A DNA stretch of 64,000 bases from Rikenellaceae bacterium (lineage in GTDB: Bacteria; Bacteroidota; Bacteroidia; Bacteroidales; Rikenellaceae). The DNA lies in the NCBI GenBank assembly GCA_015060045.1, contig SUZH01000001.1, positions 248,001 to 312,000 of the forward strand, read 5' to 3'. Made by a program: the position numbers and the translations under genes. The notes beneath the pieces were generated by a model that was not told the DNA's origin, did no database searches, and was given only the letters and a program-made list of their open reading frames with translations. Position 1 is the first letter of the stretch. Every line of letters begins with the position of its first letter. Below are positions 51,248 through 61,799 of this stretch, in pieces.

Positions 51248-52005
51248 ATCAGTTGGCTTAAAAGTTCGTAAATCCGTTTCAAGGTGGGATTCTCGGCCAA
51301 GAGGGCGAGGTGTCCCTCCTGCGTGGCACGATCACCGCGCTTGGCAGGACCGGTCTGCACCTGTGCGGGGTGTGCGGCATCGAGCGCCTTCATGGCCGTC
51401 TCGTGAATCAAGGGTTTGAGTACCTCGTATGGCAGGCCCGCTTCGTGCAGCAGATCCGTGGCCGAAGCGTAGAGTTGGTTGACGAAGTTATTGGCCACGA
51501 CACCCGCCAGATGAATCTGTTTGCGACGTGCCGAGTCGGCCTCATAGACCTGGCTGCTCAACCCGCGAGCAAAGGCCTCCAGCGGCTCCCAATCGGCGCG
51601 ATCGGCCACCTCCAAGAAGAGGGGAATGGCTCGAAAATCGGCTTTGCGGCCCACCGAAAAACCCTGGAAGGGGTAGCAAATAGCACGATGCGGATAGGGC
51701 TTCAGGCTATCAAGCGGCACGCTGCCTGCCGTATGGGCCACGATGGCCGTCTCGGGAATCGGGAGCGCATGAGCCACCTCCTCCACCGCGCGATCGCTAA
51801 CGGCAATCAGGTAGAGGTCGGCCGATGGATCGAGTGCCGACGGGTCGGCCGTATGGGTCGTCCCGGCCAACGCTGCGACCGTCGCACCACGTTCGGCGTT
51901 GCGCGCATAGAGCTGTACAAGCTCCACCCCCTGCATCTCGGCGATGGCTTGAGCCAGGCTCTCGGCGACATTGCCACTACCAATCAAAACGACTCGACGA
52001 ATCAT
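51223..52005 (-). CDS. Rossmann-like/DUF2520 domain protein
   Basis: VVLIGSGNVAESLAQAIAE, DLYLIAVSDRAVEEVA, LAGVVANNFVNQLYASATDLL. Confidence 0.87.
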   Translation of the reverse strand: MIRRVVLIGSGNVAESLAQAIAEMQGVELVQLYARNAERGATVAALAGTTHTADPSALDPSADLYLIAVSDRAVEEVAHALPIPETAIVAHTAGSVPLDSLKPYPHRAICYPFQGFSVGRKADFRAIPLFLEVADRADWEPLEAFARGLSSQVYEADSARRKQIHLAGVVANNFVNQLYASATDLLHEAGLPYEVLKPLIHETAMKALDAAHPAQVQTGPAKRGDRATQEGHLALLAENPTLKRIYELLSQLIWETSKKI

Positions 52006-53303
52006 TACAAAAGTTCGGTTAAGTGAATATTGCGTGCCGAGGCGAGCGAATCGCGCTTGATACCATCCAGCACCTCCTCCACGCGTTTAAGGTCCGTGTC
52101 GGGCTGGAACTCGAGCGGATTCTCCCCGTAATTTTCCACCGCAGCCAAAATCCCGTAGAGGGTCATTTGTGCAATGTCGTAGGCCGGAGCGTAGGAGGCT
52201 TCGCGCTCATCCTCGCTCTTGCGGGCATCGATCAACTGCCCCGCCTTGGTCAGGTGGAACAAGACGTCGTTGACGATGCGGGTTGGCAGGTTCAGTTCAT
52301 GGCGTAGCTCCTCGGCTGAGACGGCTCCGCCCCGGTTGCGGAAGTGGCGAACGACCAACACCATGGCGGCCAGCATCACCTTACGACGCTGATCGTAGCT
52401 GATGCGTTGCCACTCGTGCTCCTCGCCGAAGCGGGTTACGTTCTGGTAGGCAAACGACAATTCGCCGCCGATAAGGAGGATCTGCCACGAAATCTGCACC
52501 CACAAAAGGAAGAGCGGGAGGGCGGCAAAACTACCGTAGATGGCGTTGTAGGAGGTCATTGCCTTCTGGATATAGACATATCCCCACTGGAAGAGCAGGA
52601 AGCAGGTGCCGGCCACGATGCCCGCGGTGAGGGCGCTCGCGAATTTTACCTTCGCATTGGGGATAATCAGGTAGAGGAGCGTGAACATCAGCCAGATGAA
52701 GAGCATCGAGCTCATGCGCGACAGGATGGCAAAATACCACGTATCGCGTAACACATCCTCCATGTAGTTGCCCATGACGTAGGCCACAATCCAAAGGATC
52801 GGCACGATGAGCGTCACGGCGAGGTAGTCGCTCCATTGACGGGCGATGCTGCGCGAGGTCTTCACCTCCCAGATGTTGTTGAAGGCGCTCTCGATCGAGC
52901 CGAAGAGCTGAATGACTGACCAGAAGAGCATCACCAAAGCCACGGCTGCTACGACGCCTCCCTGCGTACGGGCCAGGGCATTCTCGGCAAACGAAACGAG
53001 GTAATCGATGATCTCGGGGTATTGCGGGAAGAGGCCGTAGAGCGATCCGACCAGTGTATCGGCCAGGCCGAACCCCTTCACCACGGCAAAGGCTACGGCC
53101 ACAATCGGCACCAGCGAGGTGATCGTGTAGTAGGTCATCGCGGCACTACGTACCAGCGTGCCGTGGTTCAACATGCCGCGCACCATGTAGAAGAGCAGCT
53201 TGTAGAGTCTCACCAGGGAGCGTACCAGAGGATTTTCCCAGCTTTGATCTTCGCGGTTGAAGATCGTCTCGGTGAAGAAGGTGTATAGTTCGTTCAGTTT
53301 CAT
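52005..53303 (-). CDS. YihY/UPF0761 family inner membrane protein
   Basis: RSAAMTYYTITSLVPIVAVAFAVVKGFG, IYGSFAALPLFLLWVQISWQILLIGGELSFAYQN. Confidence 0.92.
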   Translation of the reverse strand: MKLNELYTFFTETIFNREDQSWENPLVRSLVRLYKLLFYMVRGMLNHGTLVRSAAMTYYTITSLVPIVAVAFAVVKGFGLADTLVGSLYGLFPQYPEIIDYLVSFAENALARTQGGVVAAVALVMLFWSVIQLFGSIESAFNNIWEVKTSRSIARQWSDYLAVTLIVPILWIVAYVMGNYMEDVLRDTWYFAILSRMSSMLFIWLMFTLLYLIIPNAKVKFASALTAGIVAGTCFLLFQWGYVYIQKAMTSYNAIYGSFAALPLFLLWVQISWQILLIGGELSFAYQNVTRFGEEHEWQRISYDQRRKVMLAAMVLVVRHFRNRGGAVSAEELRHELNLPTRIVNDVLFHLTKAGQLIDARKSEDEREASYAPAYDIAQMTLYGILAAVENYGENPLEFQPDTDLKRVEEVLDGIKRDSLASARNIHLTELL

Positions 53304-53333
53304 GCAGACTGAGTATCAGCGATACAAAACTAC

Positions 53334-54482
53334 TTATTTTAACCGGATTGTCCAATACGAGGCTCCGATTTTTGTAAAGGCCAAGCGTACCTCGTTGCCC
53401 GTTTGAAGGCCCAGGCGACGATGCAGTTCACTGCTTTCGATCGGGAAATCACGCTTCATGAGCTCCGCTTTCTTCCCCTTCAAGGTGCGCTTGAGAGCCT
53501 TCGGATCGTAGGGCTCGATGGCTTGAATCGCGAAGATGCGCCCCAATACCTCTTGGGGCTGTTCGGTAGCAAAACCATAGCCGTTTTCGCTCCAACAATC
53601 GGCCTTCCCGTTGAGGTGATGGCGCACCAATCGTGCCTTCTGCAGGGCCACATCGGGTTGGATCAGGTAGTGGTAGCGGGTCGGATCAAAGGGGGGAGGG
53701 GTCGGTAACGCCTGCTGCGCGGTCACGGTATAGCTCCCTCGGTCCAAGGCCGTGGCGGTGAGCGAGGGGGTGACCCCTTCGCCCGTGAAGATCAGCACCT
53801 CCTTGCATTCGCCACCGAGCGAGACCACCTCGATCGCGGCATCGGGGAAGAGCCTGCGCGCCTCATCCACATCGAAGATCGGGGAGTTTTTCAACGCCAA
53901 CCGTGGGGCGAGGCGCTTTAGGTGGGGCATCAGACGCAGCACATCGGGCGAACAATCCTCCAGTCGTACCAATTTCTTGCCACTCTCCGAGCGTCGATCG
54001 GGGTCGGCATAGATCCAATCGAACGATTCGTTGCAGGCGGCTACGAAGGCCTCCGCATCGGCCGTTACGACGGTAATGTTGGCGACGCCGAGACGTCGGA
54101 AATTCTCCCGAGCCACATCGGCCAGCACCTCGTTTCGCTCCAATGTCACGACCTCCTCGAAGCGTCGGCTGAGGAAGTAGGCATCGACGCCCAGACCGCA
54201 CGTGAGGTCGAGCACGCGACGACCCTCAATTGGTTTGTGGGCGGCGCAGCGTTCGCTCGAGGCCTGCTCGAAGGCCCTCGGTGGCAGGATACAACCCTGC
54301 TCGGCGTAGGTGGGGAGTTTCGCCTCGGCACGGGCGAGGTATTTGAGTTGTGTAGCCACTAACCGCGCGTCGGGTACCGCACGATCCATAGCCACCGTGA
54401 GCGGGTCGCGGTGGCGGTTCGTGCGAATAGCAGTACGTAGTTCGTCGCTGCAAAGACGGATATATTCTTCGCGTGTCAGCAT
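53334..54482 (-). CDS. Class I SAM methyltransferase with THUMP-like C-terminal domain
   Basis: RRVLDLTCGLGVDAYFLSRRFEEVVTLERNEVLADVARENF, WIYADPDRR. Confidence 0.85.
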   Translation of the reverse strand: MLTREEYIRLCSDELRTAIRTNRHRDPLTVAMDRAVPDARLVATQLKYLARAEAKLPTYAEQGCILPPRAFEQASSERCAAHKPIEGRRVLDLTCGLGVDAYFLSRRFEEVVTLERNEVLADVARENFRRLGVANITVVTADAEAFVAACNESFDWIYADPDRRSESGKKLVRLEDCSPDVLRLMPHLKRLAPRLALKNSPIFDVDEARRLFPDAAIEVVSLGGECKEVLIFTGEGVTPSLTATALDRGSYTVTAQQALPTPPPFDPTRYHYLIQPDVALQKARLVRHHLNGKADCWSENGYGFATEQPQEVLGRIFAIQAIEPYDPKALKRTLKGKKAELMKRDFPIESSELHRRLGLQTGNEVRLAFTKIGASYWTIRLK

Positions 54483-54485
54483 CCT

Positions 54486-55955
54486 TTACAAATGTACACT
54501 TTTTTTCCGATCCCGACACCATGCAAGGAGGGTCAAAAGGAGAAAAAGGGCATAAACGAACCAGGTCGTCCCCTCCGAGCAGCGGTATTCGAGGTAACTG
54601 CCCTCCGAGGAGGCAACCCACTCGACCAATCTGTTTTGCCACGTGGCCAATTGCAGTACCATGGGCCGCAAGAGGGGCGCCAAAGGAGGTAGCAACAGGA
54701 GCAGCAGGCCTCCTAAAACAATCCATGTTCCCAGCAGAATTGCCGGCGGATTGATCAGTACGCCTAACAGAGGAATCATACCGAATTGGTGCGAGACGAG
54801 CGGCAGGGTGGCGAGCGTAGCAATCAGGCTGATCACGAAGGCATCCACCACCCAATTCAGCAGTCGGTAGCGGGTGTGGAGCAGGCGGCAGAGCGGAACG
54901 CCCCACACCAGAATAGCCCACACGGCCAGGAACGAGAGCTGAAAACCGATGTCGAAGAGCCAATAAGGGCGTATGATGAGGAGTAGCAGGGCAGCTGCGG
55001 CCCAGCCGTTGATGGCGCGATAGATCGAGGAGGTAAAGAGTGCCCACTGCAATACCGTGCACATCATGGCAGCACGTACGGCCGAGGGTGGGAAACCGGC
55101 CGTGGCGACAAATAGCCATACGGCACCGATTACCAGCAGGTTACGCAATCGGTGTCCGCGGTGGATAATCGGGAGCCACAGCGTGAGTAGGTTGACAAGC
55201 AAAAAGACCATACCCGTATGAAGGCCCGAAACGGCCAAGAGGTGCGACGTGCCACTGCGGGAGTAGGCCGTGCGTAGCGAGGTCGAGATGCCGTTGCGAT
55301 CGCCGACCGTCATGGCGCGAACCAAGGCGGCGTGGTCATTCTCCACCTCCAATCGGTTACGCATCGCGCGCGAAGCACGTAGGTGCAGGGTCGTGCGGTC
55401 ATCGGAGGCGTGTTGCTCCAGGTTGTAGGGCGTGAGGTAGCAACGGCCCACGTAACCGCGCATCTGCATCAAAGTGGGGAAGGATTCGGAGTCGGATCGA
55501 AAGGGGTAGATTTTCCCAGCAAGTTGCAGTCGGTCACCGCCTTGCAGATGGATGGTGGTGTCGCTGTATAGCCATAGTCGGCCCGTGCCCGTTTGCCACG
55601 CGGTGGCGTCGGAGTGCGACCACCTTCGAATCGAGGCCTCGTAGCGCATGCGATCCGTACGGCGCGCCCCATCGTCCAGGATCGAAAGTTCCAATCGTAG
55701 GGGTTCGTCGGTCTGTAGGGGTGTTGGTTGGGGTTGCAGATCGGCTGCCAGGTAACCAGCCGTCGTGAGTGAAAGAATGAGCCATGTGGTTTTTTGCAGC
55801 AGCAGGGCACCGATACCACCCACCACAAAGAGTGCAAGCACGATCCAAATCGGGAACTCGAAATAGCGATGAAGCAGGATGCCGAGGATCAGGAGCGGCA
55901 ACAATTTCAGCAAGGGGGCTTCGGCAAGGCGCGCTTGCAGGGCATCGATCGACAT
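54486..55955 (-). CDS. comEC: ComEC/Rec2 family competence protein
   Basis: GDRNGISTSLRTAYSRSGTSHLLAVSGLHTGMVFLLVNLL, GFPPSAVRAAMMCTVLQWA; multiple TM helices. Confidence 0.92.
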   Translation of the reverse strand: MSIDALQARLAEAPLLKLLPLLILGILLHRYFEFPIWIVLALFVVGGIGALLLQKTTWLILSLTTAGYLAADLQPQPTPLQTDEPLRLELSILDDGARRTDRMRYEASIRRWSHSDATAWQTGTGRLWLYSDTTIHLQGGDRLQLAGKIYPFRSDSESFPTLMQMRGYVGRCYLTPYNLEQHASDDRTTLHLRASRAMRNRLEVENDHAALVRAMTVGDRNGISTSLRTAYSRSGTSHLLAVSGLHTGMVFLLVNLLTLWLPIIHRGHRLRNLLVIGAVWLFVATAGFPPSAVRAAMMCTVLQWALFTSSIYRAINGWAAAALLLLIIRPYWLFDIGFQLSFLAVWAILVWGVPLCRLLHTRYRLLNWVVDAFVISLIATLATLPLVSHQFGMIPLLGVLINPPAILLGTWIVLGGLLLLLLPPLAPLLRPMVLQLATWQNRLVEWVASSEGSYLEYRCSEGTTWFVYALFLLLTLLAWCRDRKKSVHL

Positions 55956-55967
55956 GGCCGAAACAGG

Positions 55968-56228
55968 TTAGGGGACGGGATCATAGCCGCTGCCACCCCA
56001 CGGATGGCAACGCAACAAACGCTTCAGGGTCAGCCACAAACCCTTGATCGGGCCATGCTTACGCAACGCCTCCAATGCATATTGCGAGCAGGTGGGCGTG
56101 TAGCGACACGACGGGGGTGTGAGGGGTGAGATGCAGAGTTGATAAAAGCGCACCAGCGCGACGAGCGGCCAGATCAAGATGCGCTTACAGATGCTCGACA
56201 ATCGATTCCAAAATTCGGTGGACAGCAT
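55968..56228 (-). CDS. yidD: Membrane protein insertion efficiency factor YidD
   Basis: [62 protein letters not shown]; start chosen at MLSTEFWN, overlapping rnpA. Confidence 0.93.
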   Translation of the reverse strand: MLSTEFWNRLSSICKRILIWPLVALVRFYQLCISPLTPPSCRYTPTCSQYALEALRKHGPIKGLWLTLKRLLRCHPWGGSGYDPVP

Positions 56229-56556
56229 GGCGGATTTTGTTCGAAGGCAACACCTCGCGGGCCGAATAGATGAGTGCCAGATCGAGGTTGCGCGCTCCGA
56301 CATGGAGCGTCAGCAACTCCTTCTGCAGGCGGTAGCTCTCCTTCGTTCGGCGGCGCAAGAGGTTGCGTTTGTTGGCACGTTTGTGGTACTTCTTGGGGAC
56401 CGAGAAGAGCACCTCCACCGAGGGCTCGGTATCGGCCTCGGCATACCAAAGGTAACGGAAAGGATAGACAAAACCCGTCTCGCCCTCTGTGAACAGACGG
56501 CGAATGGCTCCCAACGTACGGAGCCTTTCGTGATGGGCAAGTCTCCTATCGGGCAT
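56185..56556 (-). CDS. rnpA: Ribonuclease P protein component
   Basis: [27 protein letters not shown] matches the RNR motif of RnpA. Confidence 0.92.
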   Translation of the reverse strand: MPDRRLAHHERLRTLGAIRRLFTEGETGFVYPFRYLWYAEADTEPSVEVLFSVPKKYHKRANKRNLLRRRTKESYRLQKELLTLHVGARNLDLALIYSAREVLPSNKIRHAVHRILESIVEHL

Positions 56557-56576
56557 GGCTTTGGGGTTATGGTGTG

Positions 56577-57431
56577 CTACTTCGTAGCGGTCGTTGTGCG
56601 GCGCGTACGGCTCTTCTTGGCGAGCTTGTGCTGCTGGGTACGGATAAACTCCTCTTTCTCGCTATCCACGACGGGCATCACCGGCTCGATCGTCTCGCCC
56701 TTAGCCACCTTTTGCAGGTAGAGGTCGATTGCCTTGACCATCGAGGGGGCCTGCGGCGTCGGGGCATTGGCTACGACCGTCAATCCGGCCTCGCAAGCCG
56801 TGCGCAACGTACCCTCGCCAAAGACGGCGATCGGCGGCAGATTCTCGGTACCGAACTTCTCGATCAGGGCCTTTACGTCCGAGGGTGAGTAGAGGGCCAA
56901 CAGGTCGATCTTGTCGAGCTCCACCTCCTCCAGATCGGCAGCTACGGTGCGCGACAGAATCACCGGATCGACGGCCAGCTTAAGCGTCTTGAGTGTCTCG
57001 GGCAGCTCGGGCTTGTGCGGCTCGCTCAGTGCCAGGAGGAACTTCTCCTCCTTGTGCTTGACGATCTGCTCGACGAGCGAGGTGAACGAACCATCGGCAA
57101 ACGAGATCTTACGCTTGCGGTAGATGATGTACTTCTGCAGATAGAGCGCCACGGCCTCCGTCTGGCAAATGTACTTCATCGTCTCGGGTACGGTGATGCG
57201 AGCCTCCTCACAGATGTGGAAAAAACTATCGACGGTCGAACGCGAGGTGAAGATCACGGCCGTGTGGTCGAGGATCTCGATGCGCTGCGAGCGGAACTCT
57301 TTCAAAGTAACACCTACAACGCGGATAAACGGCTTGTAGCCTATTTCAACATGGTGTTTTTGAGCGACTTCGTAGAATGGTGATTTTTCGGGAACGGCCG
57401 GCTTCGGCTGCGATACCAGTATATTCTTCAC
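56577..57431 (-). CDS. hemD: Uroporphyrinogen-III synthase
   Basis: ILVSQPKPAVPEKSPFYEVAQKHHVEIGYKPFIRVVGV, IFTSRSTVDSFFH; next to rnpA as in other Bacteroidota. Confidence 0.85.
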   Translation of the reverse strand: MKNILVSQPKPAVPEKSPFYEVAQKHHVEIGYKPFIRVVGVTLKEFRSQRIEILDHTAVIFTSRSTVDSFFHICEEARITVPETMKYICQTEAVALYLQKYIIYRKRKISFADGSFTSLVEQIVKHKEEKFLLALSEPHKPELPETLKTLKLAVDPVILSRTVAADLEEVELDKIDLLALYSPSDVKALIEKFGTENLPPIAVFGEGTLRTACEAGLTVVANAPTPQAPSMVKAIDLYLQKVAKGETIEPVMPVVDSEKEEFIRTQQHKLAKKSRTRRTTTATK

Positions 57432-57467
57432 GTTTTTCGTATCTTTATTTGCTGTCCAACTAATGTC

Positions 57468-58421
57468 TTATCTTACAGCCCAAAGGACCAGAAAACTGAT
57501 CGGGAAGATTTCGACGGCGCAAAGGTACAAAAACCAATGCAAAATTGAAATTTTTTTTGAAATAAAGAGCGAAAGTGTCTCTTGGAGGTATAAAATGAGA
57601 GTTATTATCAACTCGATGATTATCACCCAAAACCATAGATTCGTCTCCCCGGCGGGAGTGAGCAGCCAAAGGGCCAAAAAGGGCGTGGCTACGATTGTCA
57701 AAAGTGCAAAAAAGGTGCGTTTGAGGATAAAAAGTTGCTCCAGGAGGTGTTGCGTATAGGTCAGTCGTCCCACCAAGGCACATACGCCTACCTGATAGAG
57801 GATCACGACACCCAAGCCAACGGCCAAGGCCACCGCTCCCCAAAAGGCGCCACTTTGAGGCCAAAGGGCGAGGGGTGTAAGGTGTAACATCGGGGCTGCC
57901 ATGCGAATAATGGTCACACCCGTCAGCAGGATGCCGAGCGTGGTGCAGAGGTTCAGGAAGCGGGCATAGTCGCCATTCGAGTCCTCCGACAGGCGTTCAC
58001 CCGAGGCGCGTTCGCGGGTCACACGTCCGATCAGCTGCACGGCATCGCCCAGGTGCTGGTAGAGCATCAGGCAGTAGAAGGCGATAATGGCCAGCACCAG
58101 TAGGTTGAATGCGGGGGTCGCGGTCAGCGAAGCGGGACGGGAGCCGATAAAGGGAATCTCGGCCTGCATCGAACTATAACCGAAGACCTCTTCGGGACTT
58201 ACGTGGCGGTAGATCCCCGTCGGGCTATCCTCCACGAGGGTGAGGTCGCTGAAGGGCTGAAAAGGGAGCGGTTCGATGGGCGGCTCGATGGGTTGCAACG
58301 CTGCGATCGAATCCAGGGCCACGGAATCCACCCCCAACGAATCCGGTTCGATGGGTTGCAATACCTCGACCTGCACGGGTGGTGCAGGGGGATCTATGCG
58401 GTATGGGAATTGGTGGCTCAT
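57468..58421 (-). CDS. DUF4271 domain membrane protein
   Basis: Six or more TM segments and a short N-terminal Pro-rich region; genomic position next to hemD. Confidence 0.75.
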   Translation of the reverse strand: MSHQFPYRIDPPAPPVQVEVLQPIEPDSLGVDSVALDSIAALQPIEPPIEPLPFQPFSDLTLVEDSPTGIYRHVSPEEVFGYSSMQAEIPFIGSRPASLTATPAFNLLVLAIIAFYCLMLYQHLGDAVQLIGRVTRERASGERLSEDSNGDYARFLNLCTTLGILLTGVTIIRMAAPMLHLTPLALWPQSGAFWGAVALAVGLGVVILYQVGVCALVGRLTYTQHLLEQLFILKRTFFALLTIVATPFLALWLLTPAGETNLWFWVIIIELIITLILYLQETLSLFISKKISILHWFLYLCAVEIFPISFLVLWAVR

Positions 58422-59599
58422 CCTTCAAAGGCGCGTTTTAAGAGAATGCGGAAGGTGGTACCTTTGCCGATCTCCGACTCGGCTACAAAAATCTTTCCGC
58501 CGTGGTACTCCTCGATGATGCGGCGCGAGAGCGACAGACCGAGGCCCCAGCCGCGCGTTTTGGTGGTAAATCCCGGCTCGAAGATGCGGTTCCAGTTGCT
58601 TTTGGCAATACCCTTGCCCGTATCCCGGACATCGATGATCACCTGCTTCTCGTTCGAGGAGATGTGCACATGGATCGCACCATGTCCCTGGAGGGCATCG
58701 AGCGAGTTTTTCATCAGGTTCTCAACGACCCACTCAAAGAGTGCCGTATTGATGGCTGCCTGCACGGGGGCAATTGCCAGGCCGTTGTAGTCGAGCGTTA
58801 CGTTGCGCGGAATGCGCTTGCGGAAGTACATCACCGATTCGCCCACCACCTCGTTGATGTTGGCTGTGGTCAGAGGGGTCTCGGAGCCGATCTTCGAGAA
58901 GCGATCGACGATCTTCATCAGGTGGGTCAGGTCCTTGTTCATCTCCTCGACAGCAGTCTGGTCGATCGGCTGCATGCGGAGGTACTCAATCCAACCCAAA
59001 AGTGAAGAGGTCGGTGTACCCAGCTGGTGGGCTGTCTCCTTCGCCAGGCCGATCCAGACACGATTCTGCTCATCGAGTTTCGAGGAGCGGAAGGCGATGA
59101 AGGCCAACAGAATGAAGGCGACGACGACGGTGAGCTGGATGTAGGGGAAGTAGTAGAGGCTCTTTAGGAGCGACGACTGCCCGTAGAAGATGATGTGGTA
59201 GTGCTGGTTTGTCCAGCTGAAACGCACCTGAAGCGGGGTATTCTCCTCGGTGAATTTGTCGATCTGCTGGCGCAATCGGTCGGGGTGATCGATGACTTCA
59301 TCCGGAATCAGGTGCGAGGAGATCACCTCCAGATTCTCGTTCGTAATGATGAACGGAATGTTGTTGTTGCTCGAGATCAGGTCATCGACCAGCGGATCCG
59401 GTGCCATGCCCGAACCGCTCAGTACGTTGCGATTCAGCCGCTCCATGGCGTGGGCCCACAGTGCCACGTCGTGCTGCTCCTTCTCCTTGAGTCGTCGGGC
59501 CATGTTGTTGGTGTAGAGCAACGAGATGCCTCCCAACAACGCACCGACCGCGATCAGAACGACGCGGTTACGAAACGAGAGAAGTTTGCGTAAATTCAT
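58418..59599 (-). CDS. Membrane sensor histidine kinase
   Basis: H-box AKETAHQLGTPTSSLLGWIEYL; N-box WVVENLMKNSLDAL; DTGKGI; TTKTRGWGLGLSLSRRIIEEYHGGKIFV. Confidence 0.93.
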   Translation of the reverse strand: MNLRKLLSFRNRVVLIAVGALLGGISLLYTNNMARRLKEKEQHDVALWAHAMERLNRNVLSGSGMAPDPLVDDLISSNNNIPFIITNENLEVISSHLIPDEVIDHPDRLRQQIDKFTEENTPLQVRFSWTNQHYHIIFYGQSSLLKSLYYFPYIQLTVVVAFILLAFIAFRSSKLDEQNRVWIGLAKETAHQLGTPTSSLLGWIEYLRMQPIDQTAVEEMNKDLTHLMKIVDRFSKIGSETPLTTANINEVVGESVMYFRKRIPRNVTLDYNGLAIAPVQAAINTALFEWVVENLMKNSLDALQGHGAIHVHISSNEKQVIIDVRDTGKGIAKSNWNRIFEPGFTTKTRGWGLGLSLSRRIIEEYHGGKIFVAESEIGKGTTFRILLKRAFEG

Positions 59600-59620
59600 G
59601 GCAGGTGCAGGCTAAAAGGG

Positions 59621-61279
59621 TTATTTGCGTGCCGTGTCCTGCTCGCGCAGAATGCGGTTGTATTCGGTCGTGTCCGAGAGCAGCTCGATGGCTCGCTTCA
59701 GTTCGGGATCCTCCTGCAGGGAGTTCTCCACCACGCCGCGCGTGTAGCCGTGGCGCAGGACGATGTCGCTCGTGATGGCCTCGGCCACCTCCGCACGGTA
59801 GTTGTCCAGGTTCGTGCGCGTGTCGTCCTTCAGCTCGGCCTCCAGCGTCTCGATCTTCTCTTGAATATCCTTGTAGCGGTCGTTCTTGGCCGCCTTTTTG
59901 ATCAGCTCCAACGCCTGGCGGGTCTCCGACTCATAGGGTACCTCTTTGTCCTCCATGAAGCGGACAAAATCCTCGAAGTCCTGGTCCGTGATGCGGAAGG
60001 TTTTCAGATCCAATTTCTCGTATCCCTTGCGGCGGATGTAGTCGTCGCCGAAATCCTCGATAAAACCCAACGCATAGAGCGTCGCGGCAAAGCGGCTGAT
60101 GTACTCCGGCTCGAGGCGAATATCGGGCATGATGCCGCCACCGTCGTAGACCTTGCGGCCACCACGGGTCTTGAACTCCTGAATCAGCGAGTCGGGAATC
60201 GTCTGCACCTTACCCTGCTGCGAGTGGGAGTAGTCCACCTCCTGGATGCAACGCCCCGAGGGGATGTAGTATTTCGCGGTCGTAAGTTTCAGCATGGCGT
60301 TGTAACCGAGCGGCAGGGTGGTTTGAACAAGACCCTTACCCAGCGTGCGCTGGCCAATCAGGACGGCACGATCCAGGTCCTGCAACGAGCCGGCTACGAT
60401 CTCCGAAGCCGAAGCCGAATTGCTGTTGACCAGCAGAGCCAACGGCAGCTCGGGATAGGCCGGGTCGCCCTGCGTCTTGTAGCGCTCCTCCTTCGTGCGG
60501 CCCTTCGTGCGAACCACCTCCGTGCCACGCGGTGTGAAGAGACCTACGATCTTGACCGCCTCGTGCATAAAGCCGCCGCCATTACCACGATAGTCGAGTA
60601 CGAGCGCCTTCAGCTCACCCTCCCCGCGGAGTTTTTCGATCGCGGTGCGCAGCTCGTCGTAACAGCTGTCCGTGAAGTCTGTATGGCGGATATAACCAAT
60701 CCCGTCGGCCACCCAGCCAACATACGAAATGGCCGGAATGACGATGCGTTCGCGCATCAGTTGCAGGTCGCGCACCTCGCCGTTGAGCGACTCGATGGTG
60801 AGCGTGACGGTCGTATTCGGATCACCCTTCAGACGCGACGATACCTCCTCCGTCGTGAAACCTTTGGCATCCTCGTCACCGATCTTGAGGATCTTATCGC
60901 CGATCTTCAGACCCGCCTTGTCGGCCGGTGAATGTTCGTAGGGCTGGGCGATGATGACGTAGTCGCCCTTTTTGCGGATCATCGAACCGATACCGCCATA
61001 TTTACCCGTCGTGAGTAGCTCGAAGTCCGATACCTCCTTCTCGGGGATATACTCCGTATAGGGGTCCAGGTCGCGCACCATGCCGGCCGCGGCCCCCTCC
61101 ATCAGGCGATCCGTATCGACCGAATCGACATAATTGAGCGAGAGCTCGCGCATCATGTTGATCGCAAGCTCCATGTTACGCCCCAGGCCGAAGTCCTCCC
61201 GATGTCCGTAGAGGAATCCGAGCGAGAGGGTCGCTATGGCTGTCGCCGAAAGGAGTGTTTTGTAAAGTCTATTTCTCAT
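59621..61279 (-). CDS. S41 family C-terminal processing peptidase
   Basis: GIGSMIRKKGDYVIIAQPYEHSPADKAGLKIGDKIL (PDZ), LVNSNSASASEIVAGSLQDLDRAVLIGQRTLGKGLVQTT. Confidence 0.95.
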   Translation of the reverse strand: MRNRLYKTLLSATAIATLSLGFLYGHREDFGLGRNMELAINMMRELSLNYVDSVDTDRLMEGAAAGMVRDLDPYTEYIPEKEVSDFELLTTGKYGGIGSMIRKKGDYVIIAQPYEHSPADKAGLKIGDKILKIGDEDAKGFTTEEVSSRLKGDPNTTVTLTIESLNGEVRDLQLMRERIVIPAISYVGWVADGIGYIRHTDFTDSCYDELRTAIEKLRGEGELKALVLDYRGNGGGFMHEAVKIVGLFTPRGTEVVRTKGRTKEERYKTQGDPAYPELPLALLVNSNSASASEIVAGSLQDLDRAVLIGQRTLGKGLVQTTLPLGYNAMLKLTTAKYYIPSGRCIQEVDYSHSQQGKVQTIPDSLIQEFKTRGGRKVYDGGGIMPDIRLEPEYISRFAATLYALGFIEDFGDDYIRRKGYEKLDLKTFRITDQDFEDFVRFMEDKEVPYESETRQALELIKKAAKNDRYKDIQEKIETLEAELKDDTRTNLDNYRAEVAEAITSDIVLRHGYTRGVVENSLQEDPELKRAIELLSDTTEYNRILREQDTARK

Positions 61280-61745
61280 TGCGTTTTACCATTTCAATGT
61301 AGGAGTCGAGCAGATACCATGCCTTGGCAACACCGCGGCGGATACCCTCGATCTCAATCCACTGACCATATTGGCGTACTGAGATCTCATCCTCGAAGAG
61401 GAGCGAGAGTCGCTTCAGCAGCCCGTCGCCACGGAAAAAGAGTACGCCATCCTCCTCCTTCACGAGGCGGAATCCGGCCGTGTGCAGGGCATTGTTGATT
61501 TGTGTACGGTGCTGCTCCACGTCGCCCTCCACGCGCCGCGTGATGAAGCCGAAACGGGGATAGGCTGCAGCCAACACTACCATGGCAACACCCAACAGTA
61601 CAAAGCGGTCGGAGTGGAACATGAGGTAGATTGTCTCCTCGGCTGTCAAGTTTGAACTGCCCGTAAGGATCATCAACGCCATCAGTACGACACATAAAAC
61701 GCACAAGGCGACAAAATATTTCAGCGAACGAATCAAATATTTCAT
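61269..61745 (-). CDS. Hypothetical membrane protein
   Basis: 158 aa, two N-terminal TM helices, overlaps start of the S41 peptidase gene. Confidence 0.7.
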   Translation of the reverse strand: MKYLIRSLKYFVALCVLCVVLMALMILTGSSNLTAEETIYLMFHSDRFVLLGVAMVVLAAAYPRFGFITRRVEGDVEQHRTQINNALHTAGFRLVKEEDGVLFFRGDGLLKRLSLLFEDEISVRQYGQWIEIEGIRRGVAKAWYLLDSYIEMVKRNEK

Positions 61746-61799
61746 GATGTTAAGTTATTAGTGGTCTGCGATCAGCCCTATTGAAATAATTATTAATTT

